Positions 27,308 to 36,615 of a DNA stretch of 64,000 bases are shown here, in pieces. The translations under genes and the position numbers were made by a program. Under the pieces are notes generated by a model. The model searched no databases. It was not told the origin of the DNA and worked only from the letters and a program-made list of their open reading frames with translations. Positions within the stretch are counted from its first letter, which is position 1. The number at the start of each line of letters is the position of its first letter. The DNA comes from Strigops habroptila. Its lineage: Eukaryota; Chordata; Aves; Psittaciformes; Psittacidae. The DNA lies in contig NW_022651109.1 of assembly GCF_004027225.2 (NCBI RefSeq), positions 124,001-188,000 on the forward strand, given 5' to 3'.

Positions 27308-28515
27308 ATGAGCCCCCCCCCCGCACTGCTCCTGCTGCTGCTGCTGCTGATGGGTGAGACCACGCCCCCCCGAGGCCACGCCCCCCTCCGGGGGCTCCGC
27401 CCACTGCCCCCCACCCACAGTAACCCCCCGGCCCCGCCCACCCCGGCAACAGGAGCCAATTGGGGGGGGGAGGCAATGGGAGGGGCCAGGTGTAGGGGGA
27501 GGAGCCAATAGGGGAGGGGCCAATGGGTGAGAGGAGACAATGGGGTGGGAGGGGCCAATGGGGGAGGGGCCAATGGGTGGGAGGAGCCAATGGGGTGGGG
27601 ATAATGGGGTGGGAGGAGCCAATGGGGAAGAGATAATGGGGTGGGAGGAGCCAATGGGGTGGGAGGAGCCAAAGGGGAGGAGCCAATGGGGTGGGAGGAG
27701 CCAATAGGAGAGGGAAGAGCTAATAAGGGAGCAGACAATGGGGGAGGAGCCAATGGGGTGGGAAGGGCCAAGGGGAGGAGCTAATGGGAAGGGGAGGAGC
27801 AAATAGGGGAGGAGCCAATGGGGAGGGAGGAGCCAATGGGGGAGGAGCCAATGTGGTGGGAGGAGCAAAGAAGGGAGGAGCCAATGGGGAGGGAGGGGGC
27901 GGAGCTTCCACCGCTGTCACATGACGCCTCCCTCATGTCTCCATCCAGGATTGGCCGCTGCAGAGGGAGGTGAGGCCCCGCCCCCTCCAACCCCACGCCC
28001 CACCCCCCCCCGAGGTCAAGTGGGACCACGTGGGGGGGTCACCATGTTCTCCCATCCATCCAATCAGATTGCAGCTCCTGCCTGCCGGGCCCGGGACCAA
28101 TCGCAGCTCTGGTGGCCGCTGACATCATCATGACGCTGCTCATCGCGGGCGGGGCCTATTGCCTGGGAGGGCGGGGCCAGAGAGGTGAGGGCGGGGTCAA
28201 GGGGAGGGGGCGGAGCCAGGAGGGATGGGCGGGGTCATGGGGAGTAGCAGAGCCAATGGGAGAGGGCGGAGCCATGGGGGCGTGGCCAGCGGTGGGCGGA
28301 GCTTCCCCTCACTGACCCCGCCCTCTTAACCCCTCCCAGGCGCGCCCAAGCCCCGCCCCCAGGAGGTGGAGCCGACCTATCAGGTGAGATCAGGGCGTGT
28401 GTGGGAGGGGCAAGGGGGCGGAGCTTTGCCCTTATATGGCGCGGCTGACCCGACCTCTGCCCCCCAGGAGCTACAGGGCGCACGTGGAGACGTCTACAGC
28501 GAGCTCAAGCGATAG
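27308..28515 (+). CDS. TYROBP: TYROBP (DAP12), ITAM transmembrane adaptor
   Basis: Type I adaptor that pairs with activating receptors on myeloid and NK cells and recruits SYK/ZAP70. Five small exons: 27308-27353, 27949-27969, 28068-28184, 28340-28383, 28468-28515. Signal peptide MSPPPALLLLLLLLM. The short ectodomain has DCSSCLPGPG, whose Cys residues form the disulphide dimer. The TM segment is IAALVAADIIMTLLIAGGAY, with the essential charged Asp. The cytosolic end is PTYQELQGARGDVYSELKR; YQEL-7-YSEL is a perfect ITAM, and the ELQG motif matches mammalian TYROBP and excludes HCST (YxxM). Slightly shorter than the human protein. Intron 1 is a CCAAT-rich array. Confidence 0.95.
27430..27925 (+). 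repeat. GGGAGGAGCCAATGGGGTGG array in TYROBP intron 1
   Basis: Units of about 20-30 bases, with about 16 CCAAT boxes in direct orientation (GAGCCAATGGGG and GGGCCAATGGG). Confidence 0.88.
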
Positions 28516-28567
28516 CCCCGCCCCCTCCCCCTCCCCCCACACCGGGCTCTGGCCCCTCCCCCACCCC

Positions 28568-28573
28568 AATAAA
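28568..28573 (+). promoter_or_regulatory. TYROBP: TYROBP poly(A) signal
   Basis: AATAAA 53 bases after the stop codon and 130 bases before the RBM42 start codon. Confidence 0.85.
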
Positions 28574-28702
28574 CAGCTTTTTGCCTCAATTTTCCCTTTT
28601 TCGCCTCATTTCCGAGTCGCTGGGGAAGGGGGGGGTGGTTTTGCGGCGTGCTCGTGACGTCATCGCCATGCGCCGGAAGTGGCTCTTCCCTCCTTTGCCA
28701 TC

Positions 28703-31700
28703 ATGGCGGCAGCTGCGGCTCCCGCAGCGGCGGCGGCTCCAGCGGCCGGGCCTGGGCCTGGTCCCGGTCCCGGAGCTGCGGCCTCGGCCGTGACCGGGAA
28801 CGGAGCGACCGCGGTGACCGGGAACGGGGCAGCGGCGGCGGCGGCGGCGGGAGCGGGGCCGGCCAAGAGCGGCGAGGAGCGGCTGAAGGAGATGGAGGCC
28901 GAGATGGCGCTGTGAGGGGCGGGGGCTACGGGGTTACCATGGCAACGGGGGGGAAGGGGGGGGGGGAGACAGGGTTGCCGTGGCAACGGGGGGCGGGCGG
29001 AGCCCGTGGGGGGGGGGGTGCCATGGCAACGGAGGGGGTCATGGAGAGGGGTTGCCATGGCAACGCAGAGTGGGCGGGGCCTGGGGCATGGGCGGCCGCA
29101 GGTTCCCATGGCAACGATGGTGGGCGGGGCTTGGGGTCGCCCTGGCAACGGGGGGGGGGGCATGAAGAGGGATTCCCATGGCAACACGGAGTGGGCGGGG
29201 CTTGAGGAGGTGAAGGAGGCGGGGCTAAGGGAGTGGGCGGGGCTATACGGAGTCCCTGGGGGTGTGGGTGGAAGGTTCCATTGGGGGGTGATGTGGGGGA
29301 TTGGGGGGTAATGGGGGGACTGGGCGGTGATGGGGGGGACTGGGCACCCCCCTGACCCCTTCTGTCCCCCCCCAGGTTCGAGCAGGAGGTGCTGGGAGCC
29401 CCCACCCCGGCTGCACCCCCCAGTACTGGGGACCCAGCATCGGCCATGGCCGTGCCCCCCGTGACCCCTGTCCTGCGGCCCATCATTGCCACCAACACCT
29501 ACCAGCAGGTGACACCCCATGGACCCCCCCATAGCCCTCCCCATGGCCCCCCCATTGCCCCATATCCTCATGTCCTTTCACCTCCGTTCAGGTCCAACAG
29601 AGCCTCGAGGCTCGCGCCGCCGCCGCCGCCACCGTCCCCCCCATTGGAGCCCCCCCGGTGCCATTTGTGGGTCCAGGTCGGTGTCGTGTCCCCCCCCCCA
29701 AAGTGTCTCCAAGCGCTTTGGGGTGACCCCAATGCACTCACCCCACACCCCCTTTATGTGTGTCCCCCCCCCAGCTGTGTCCCCACAGAGGCCACCAGTG
29801 CTGAGACCGGCCTTTGTCCCCCACGTGCTGCAGCGCTCTGGTGAGTGGGAACAGGGGGAAATGGGGGGGTCAATGGGGGGACGTTGAGGGGGGTAAATGG
29901 GGGGATATGGGGGGGCTGACACGTCGTTCTGTCTCTTACAGGTGCCCCCCGGTCTCTATCCCTGCGCCCCCCCCCCGGGGCCATCGTGGGCCCTCCCCTG
30001 GGGCCTCCCCCCGCCCCCCCGCTGCTGATGGCACCGCCCCTGCAGCGGCCCCCCCCGGCGCCCCTCCCCCCGCTGGGGACCCCCCTGCGAGGCCCCGCCC
30101 CTGTGAGTGGGGGGGGTCAATGGGGGGCTATGGGCGGTCAATGGGGGTTAATGGGGGGGCTGTGGGGTGAATGGGATGCTAATGGCGGGTTAATGGAGGT
30201 TAATGGGAAGGATATGGGGGGTTAAGGGGGGGATTTTGGGGGTTCTAGAGGTTAATGGGGGGGGTTAAGGGAGAATTGGGGGAGTCCTGAAGAGACAATG
30301 GGGGTTAAGGGGGGGATTTTGGGGGTTCTAGAGGTTAATGCGGGGGACTAAGGGAGAATTGGGGGAGTCCTGAAGAGACAATGGGGGTTAAGAGGGGGTT
30401 TAAGGAGAGAATGAATGAGATTGGGGGGTGTAATGGGTGGGTTTGGGGTACAGGGAGGGTTAATGGGGGACAGGAGGGGAGATTGGGGGGTCCTGGTGGT
30501 CAATGGGTGGGTTAAGGGGGGGTTATGGGGGCATTGGGGGGGTTCTGGGGGTCAATGGGACTTAATGGGGGTTAATAGAAGGACTATGGGGCAGTTAAAG
30601 GGGTGTTGAGATGAAATGGGGGGGTTAAGTGGGGATTTGGGGTTCCATGGAGGTAAATGGGGGGTTAAAGGAAGCATTTAGGGGATGAATGCGGGAGAAT
30701 GGGATGGAAATGGGGTGAATGGGGGGTAATGGGGGGGCTATGGGGTTACAAAGGGGGGGTATATGGGCGTGGGGGGGCTCTATCTGTATATAACCCTCCT
30801 TTATCCCCCCCCATAGGTGGGAAGCGGCTCCCCCGTGACCCCACTGACCCCTCTGGTGGCTGGGCCCCGCCCCCCACCTCCCACCCCCTCCCCCTCCCCT
30901 TCCACAGCCCCTCCCCCTCCCTCCTCCTCCTCCTCTTTGGGGGTCCCGGTCGCCCCCCCCCCCAAGCTGACCCCCACCGTGATCCAGGCGGCGCCGACCG
31001 TGTACCCCCCCGCGCGCAAGATCCAGGTGGGAGCATCCTCCAGAGCGGGGGGGGGCGTGGCCAAAAAAGGGGAGGGGGCGTGGCTAAACCCTAAGCCACG
31101 CCCCCTCCCCGTTGACCCCATAGGAGGAGCCGGCCCCCCCCCCATCGCGGGCGCTGCCGCCCCCCCCCATGCCCGACATTGGGCCCTGCCTGCCCTCAGG
31201 CCACGCCCACCCCGTGGCCACGCCCACCGTGGAGCCGCGCCCCGCCCACCCCGCGCCCCGCCCAGCGCGGAGGACACGCCCCCCGGAGCCGACCTTCCTG
31301 ACCCCGGATGTAAGGAGGGGCGGAGCCTACTGGGGGAGTGGGCGGGGCTAAGCGGGGAAGGGGGTGGGGTAGGAAAGGGGCGGGGCTAAGGCTGGTGCTG
31401 GGGGTGGAGCTTGTGGGAAGGAGCAGTTTTCATTGGAAGGGAACAATGGGGCGGGTCTAAAGGGGGTGGAGTCTTATGAAGGGTCGTGGCTAAGGGGGCG
31501 TGGTTTAGCGCAAGGGGATGAGGCTAAGGCGGGGTGGAGCTTGTGGGAAGGGTGGTTTTCATTGGCTGGGAAGGGACTCAATGGGGCGGTGCTAGTGGGT
31601 GGGCAGGGTTTAAGGGCAGAGCGGGCTCTTTGTGGGCGGGGCTTCCATACAAGGCAGTGGGCGTTCCTGGGGGGGCGTGGCTTGTGCATTGTGGGCGGGG

Positions 31701-33507
31701 CTTGATGGGGTTGGGCGTGGAGCCTGAGCAGAGGGGGTGGCTCAATAGCCAATGGGGAGGGGGCTGAGGAGGAGGAGGGGGCGTGGCCAGGCGGGAAGGG
31801 AGGCGTGTCCTGCGCCTGACCCCGCCCCCGGCAGGTGGGGGCGGAGCCGTCTCCGGAGGACAAGAAGAAGGGGCGGGGGGAGCGGCTCAAGCGCTGCATC
31901 CGCACGGCCGCCGGCAGCAGCTGGGAGGACCCCAGCCTGCTCGAGTGGGACGCGGGTACGGAGCCTGCCCCATTGCCCCATAGCCACATTTCCCCATAGC
32001 CCCATCTGCCCATAGCCCCATTGCACCATCTCCCTATAGCCATATCTCCCCATAGCCACATCTCCCCATTGCCCCGTGTCCCCATTGCCCCATAGCCCCA
32101 TCTCCCCATAGCCACATGTCCCCATAGCCCCATCTCCCCATAGCCACATCTCCCCATAGCCCCATGGCCCCATCTCCCCATAGCCACATCTCCCCATAGC
32201 CCCATAGCCCCATCTCCCCATAGCCACATTGCCCCATCTCCCCATAGCCATATCTCCCCATAGCCCCATAGCCCCATCTCCCCATAGCCCCATTGCCCCA
32301 TCTCCCCATAGCCCCATGTCCCATAGCCCCATTGCCCCATATCCCATCTCCCCATGTTTCCATACCCCATTGCCCCGTGTTCTATAGCCGCATCTGTGTA
32401 TAGCCTCATGTCCCCGTAGCCCCATGCCCCATATCCCATCTCCCCATAGCTCCACTTCCCCATGTCTCCATCTCCCCATAGTCCCATGTCCCCATAGCCC
32501 CATCTCTCCATAACCCCATGTCAGCGTAGCCCCATAGCCCCCTGTCCCCATAACCCCATCTCCCCATTGCCTCATGTCCCCATATCCTATCTCCCCATGT
32601 CCCCATGTCCCATCTCCCCATATTCCCATCTCCCTATAGCCCCATCTCCCCATGTCCCCATAGCCCCATGTAGCCATGGTCTTATCTCTCCATAACCCCA
32701 TGTCACTGTAGCCCCACAGTCCCATGTCTCCATAGTCCCATCTCCCCATATCCCCATGTCCCCATATCCCATGTTCCCAGATGACTTCCGGATCTTCTGT
32801 GGGGACCTCGGCAACGAGGTGAACGACGACATCCTGGCCAGAGCCTTTGGCCGTTATCCCTCCTTCCTGAAGGCCAAAGTGATCCGCGACAAGCGCACGG
32901 GGAAGACCAAGGGCTACGGATTCGTGTCCTTCAAGGACCCCAACGACTACGTCAGGGCCATGAGGGAGATGAACGGTACCGGATGGGGGATATGGGGTGT
33001 GGGTTGTGGGGTGTGAGATTTGGGGTGTGGGTTATGGGATATGGGATATGGGGTGTGGGATATGGGGTGTCGTGTATGGGATATGGGGTGCGGGATGTGG
33101 GATGTGGGATATGAGATATGGGATGGGGGGGTGGGATGTGGGATATGGGGTGTGGGATATGGGGTATGGGATATGGGGTGTGGGATATGGGATATGGGTT
33201 ATGGGGTGTGGGATATGGGGCTATGGGGCCATGTGCTGCCATTGCTGCCCTTTAGTGACCCAAACACCCCCTTTCCCCCTCCATGGACCCCCCTTAATCC
33301 CCTCCTCCTCCCCCCTCCCTTTTCTCCCTGACCCCTCCCACCCCCCTCTGGCCACGCCCCCTCTGGCCCCGCCCCCTTTTGGCCCCGCCCCCAGGGAAGT
33401 ACGTGGGCTCGCGGCCCATCAAGCTCCGGAAGAGCATGTGGAAGGACCGGAACCTGGAGGTCGTGCGCCGGAAGCAGCGCGAGAAGAAGAAGCTGGGTCT
33501 CAGATGA
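28703..33507 (+). CDS. RBM42: RBM42, RNA-binding motif protein
   Basis: Nuclear and cytoplasmic RRM protein that partners hnRNP K. Ten exons: 28703-28911, 29376-29508, 29592-29676, 29775-29840, 29942-30102, 30817-31026, 31124-31309, 31835-31955, 32781-32975, 33395-33507. The Ala/Gly/Pro N-terminus leads to KSGEERLKEMEAEMALFEQE and PVLRPIIATNTYQQVQQSLE, both typical of RBM42. A long Pro-rich middle follows, then KKKGRGERLKRCIRTAAGSS and WEDPSLLEWDADDFRIFCGD. The RRM shows RNP2 (IFCGDL) and RNP1 (KGYGFVSF), then KYVGSRPIKLRKSMWKDRN and the end REKKKLGLR. The ATG at 28703 is chosen for its Kozak context and YY1-like CATGGCGGC; an in-frame ATG at 28679 is less likely. Confidence 0.96.
28920..29250 (+). 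repeat. GGTTGCCATGGCAACGGGGG repeats in RBM42 intron 1
   Basis: About eight copies of CCATGGCAACG with GGGCGGGGCTTG spacers. GTTGCCATGGCAAC is a self-complementary X-box-like (RFX) core, seen best near 29051. Confidence 0.7.
30110..30800 (+). repeat. GGGGGGTTAATGGGG repeats in RBM42 intron 5
   Basis: Loose GGGTTAATGGGGG units, with a duplicated block of about 100 bases (30220-30310 and 30300-30395). Confidence 0.7.
31965..32770 (+). repeat. CCCCATAGCCCCATCTCCCC array in RBM42 intron 8
   Basis: Units CCCCATAGCCACATCTC / CCCCATAGCCCCATCTC repeat right up to the RRM exon. Confidence 0.9.
32985..33235 (+). repeat. GGGATATGGGGTGTGGGATA array in RBM42 intron 9
   Basis: Begins about 10 bases after the RRM exon 9 donor. 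It is broadly complementary to the intron 8 array on the other side of the exon. Confidence 0.88.
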
Positions 33508-33639
33508 TGACGTCAGCAGCGGGGGGGCGTGGCTAGAGCCGGAGGGGGCGGAGCCTGTGGAGGGCGGGGGTTAAAGGTGGGTTTGGGGCTTGGAAGTGGT
33601 GTCGGGTCTGTTTGATTAACATAAAGGTGAGCTCATTTA

Positions 33640-34125
33640 CGTGGAATTAGCCTGGTGTCGTGCTTCTTTGTGTGTAATTAGCATGAGATCGGGTCCATTT
33701 ACATGTAATTAGTGTAATATCAATCTCATTTACATGTAATTAGCATAATATCGACCTCATTTACATGTAATTGAGCTAAGATCAACCTCATTTACATGTA
33801 ATTGAGCTAAGATTGACCCCATTTCCATGAAATAAACCTAATATCGAGCTCATTTACATGCAATTGACCTAATATCGGCCTCATTTACATGTAATTAACA
33901 TAAGCTCGACCTCATTTACACGTAATTAACATAATTCCCGTGTCATTTCATATGTAAGTAGCATAATGTAGACCCCATTCACATGTAATTCACATTAGAT
34001 CAACTCCATTCGCATGTAATTAACATAAGATTACCCTCATTTACATATAATTAAGGCAAGAGCACTCTTATTTACATATAATTAACGTAGGACCGGCTTT
34101 ATTTACACGTTATCCCCGTAGGACC
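33640..34125 (+). repeat. CATTTACATGTAATTAACATAA array downstream of RBM42
   Basis: About 14 units of 32-34 bases with CATTTACATGTAATTA and AATATCGACCTC. AT-rich island. The RBM42 poly(A) site is probably near its start, but no canonical AATAAA was found. Confidence 0.88.
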
Positions 34126-34231
34126 TGCTCTATGGCCCTTCCAGGACCTCAGCCCCCGAGGTCCCTCCCACCTCCTTCAAGCCCCGCCCCCTGCGCCTGG
34201 GCTTGGCCAATAGGCGCATCCTGCCCGCGGC

Positions 34232-34434
34232 GCATGATGGGAGCTGTAGTACAGGAAGTGGAGCTTCAACGGGTGCCAAAGGGACGCGCGAGGCATGATG
34301 GGAGCTGTAGTCCGGGCTGGGCGCCGCCATAGCGGAGCCCTATGGACACCGCAGAGCATCATGGGAGGTGTAGTCCCGGAAGTGGAGCATCACTGAGGCT
34401 CTATGGCAGCGCGGTGCATGATGGGAGTTGTAGT
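34232..34434 (+). promoter_or_regulatory. Four tandem ZNF143/THAP11-type sites with ETS boxes
   Basis: GCATGATGGGAGCTGTAGT and close variants begin at 34232, 34293, 34356 and 34416, a period of about 62 bases. On - these read ACTACAgCTCCCATcATGC, the known ZNF143 (SBS) motif. GGAAGTGGAGC (ETS-like) accompanies at least two copies. A YY1-like motif (GCCGCCATCTT, 34446) follows. Confidence 0.75.
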
Positions 34435-34464
34435 CCCGAGCCGCGGCCGCCATCTTGGTCCCCA

Positions 34465-36092
34465 TCAGTGGCTGTTGTCCGGAAGCGCCGCCAGGACGGA
34501 GTCCACGGCCCTGGGGGGGGGGGGGTGAGAGAGGGGGGGTGAGGGGCGGGGCTCGGAGGGGGCGGGGCTTGAGGGGTTGGGGCGGGGCTTCACCTCAGGC
34601 TCTGCCACAGGAGCCGGCGCCGGCGCCGGAGCAGCCGCAGGATGGGATCAACCGGAGCATCTATGGGGCCAGAAGTGATGCTCTTGGACCCATAAGTGAC
34701 ACCCCAGACCCATAAGTGACCTCATGGACCCATAAGTGAGACCCTGAGACCCATAAGTGACCCCTTGGACCTATACGTGACATCTCCAGACCCATAAGTG
34801 ACAGCTACAGACCTATAAGTGACACTATTGGACCCATAAGTGACCCCTTGGACTCATAAGTGACTCCCCAGCCCCATAAGTGACACTATTGGACCCATAA
34901 GTGACCCTCAGGAACCCATACGTGACCCCTTGGACCCATAAATGAGACCCTGAGACCCATAAGTGACACTATTGGACCCAAAAGGGACACCCTAAGACCC
35001 ATAAGTGACCCCTTGCACCCATAAGTGGCCCCCCCCAGACCCATAAGTGAGACCCTGAGACCCATAAGTGACTCTCAGGGACCCATAAGTGACCCCAGAC
35101 CGTGGGTGCCGTCCTTGATAGGCTGCAAAGCATCCTGGGAGCCGCTCCTGATTGGCTGTGGTGCCTCCTGGCTGTCACGTGACCTCAAAGATGGCTCCTC
35201 CCGCGCGGCACCGTGGGCGCAGCGCTCCTGCAATGGCGTCCCCCGGCGCGAAGCATCCTGGGGGCGGCTCCTGATTGGCTGTGAGGCCTCGCAGGGGTCA
35301 TGTGACCTCGAACATGGCGCCTGCCGCAAAGGCTCATGGGAGCTGTCCTCTGTAGGCCTTGTGGGATCAACCGAGTCACGTGACCTCCAACATGGCTGCC
35401 CCCACAGCGGCTCCTGGGAGCTGCTCCTGATTGGCTGCGGTGACTCGCAGGGGTCACGTGACCTCACAGGCGGCTCCTGCCGCAAAGCATCATGGGAGCA
35501 GTCCTCCAAAGGCCTCGGCGCCACCCATGGGTCACGTGACATCCAACATGGCTGCCCCCACAGCGGCTCCTGGGAGCCGCTCCCGATTGGCTGTGGCTCA
35601 CCACGAGGGTCACATGGCCTCCAGCGCGGCTCCAGCCGCAAGGGCTCACGGGAGTCCTTCCCCAAAGGCCTCGGCGCCTCCGAGCGGTCACGTGATGTCC
35701 AACATGGCCGCCCCCATTGGGGCTCCTCTGCGGGCTCCGCCCTCCTCCGCAGCCGCCATTGGAGGAGGGGGTCCCCGGAAGGGGCGGGGCCAGCGCAGGG
35801 GGCGGGGGCGGGGCCTGGGCGAGGGGCGGGACCCCGCTGGAGGAGGGCGTAGCTGGGGGGGAGGAGGAAAGGGGAGGGATGAGGAAGGACCAACGGGGAG
35901 GCGCCTTGGGGGTCACGCGGGGGGCACCCCCCCCTTCTCCTTACCTCCTCCGCAGCAGCCAATCCGTGCGCTCCTCCAGGTCCAGGCCCTGCATGAAGAT
36001 GCGGGGGGGAGGCGTGACGTGGCAGTGACGTGGCAGTGACGTCAGCCCCCGCCCCACACTTGTGGGTCTCGCCGAGGCCTCACCGGCTCCAT
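34465..36092 (-). CDS. Unrecognised gene divergent from LIN37
   Basis: Splice-supported pieces on -: 36092-36084 (ATGGAGCCG then GTGAGG); 35988-35945 (GLDLEERTDWLLRR, donor GTAAGG); a possible third exon from about 35855 (SYALLQRGPAPRPGPAPAP, in phase with exon 2) of unknown end; an exon of uncertain start ending at 34594 (LRLLRRRRRLLWQSLR, donor GTGAAG); and 34510-34465 (AVDSVLAALPDNSH, stop). Phases agree at the joins that can be tested. I do not recognise the protein. The start lies in a CpG-rich promoter shared with LIN37 that has RFX X-box-like sites. The middle crosses promoter-motif repeats (35110-35740), so whether that part is coding is open. Confidence 0.45.
34680..35100 (+). repeat. 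GACCCATAAGTGACCCCTTG array
   Basis: About 20 units of 18-22 bases sharing ACCCATAAGTGA, inside the unrecognised - strand gene. Confidence 0.88.
35110..35740 (+). repeat. Array of CACGTGA, GATTGGCTG and AACATGGC motifs
   Basis: About seven units of some 75-100 bases. Each combines GTCACGTGAC (USF/TFEB type; exact or near-exact around 35174, 35376, 35456, 35531 and 35688), CTGATTGGCTG (inverted CCAAT) and AACATGGCTGCCCCC (YY1-like), with AAGCATCATGGGAG between them. Open in frames on both strands. Confidence 0.85.
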
Positions 36093-36134
36093 GGGGCGCG
36101 CAGGCCGCGGCCGTTCCTTCCCGGCACCCCTCGC

Positions 36135-36460
36135 GCGCGCGTTGCCGGGCAACGGCGCTTCCGGTTACACCCCCCCCCCACCGCGGCCGGATACTGCCCA
36201 CTTCTCAACATGGCGGCGGCGGCGCGACTACGAGTCCCGTCGTTCTTTGCGCGCCGCGCAACGCCCCCCCGGCGGTTTCTCGGGCGCTGATTGGTTGCAG
36301 GCAACGACAAGCGGGGCCGCAGCCAATAGGAGGAGGAGGAGAGGTGGGGGAGCGACTACAACTCCCGGCATGCGTTGCGCGCGCGGGCTTCCAGGCACCG
36401 CCTTCTCGGCGCTGATTGGTTGCTGGTGGAGACTGACTGGCGCGCCGGCCAATCAGAGGC
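36135..36460. promoter_or_regulatory. Divergent promoter between the unrecognised gene and LIN37
   Basis: CpG-island sequence with a perfect X-box palindrome GTTGCCGGGCAAC (36141-36153), a second GTTGCAGGCAAC (36294), a YY1-like AACATGGCGGC (36208), a ZNF143-type ACTACAACTCCCGGCATGC (36355-36373), and CCAAT boxes in both orientations near 36289, 36322, 36413 and 36449. Confidence 0.7.
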
Positions 36461-36615
36461 GGGAGAGCGGCAGCGGCGGCGGAGGGGAGCGGTGAGGGCG
36501 AGCGGCGGGTCCTCATAGACCCCCATAGAGACCCCATAGAGACCCCATAGAGACCCCCAGACACCCCATAGCCCCCCCATAGGGCAGCAGGAGTTGGGGG
36601 GCCCCCCCCGGCGCC

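Noticed and set aside
27308-28515. HCST (DAP10) as the identity of the small adaptor
   Set aside because: The cytosolic end is an ITAM (YQEL-7-YSEL), not the YxxM motif of HCST.
36212-36290. Short frame MAAAARLRVPSFFARRATPP on +
   Set aside because: Lies in the LIN37 promoter, has no splice partner and depends on CpG-island composition.
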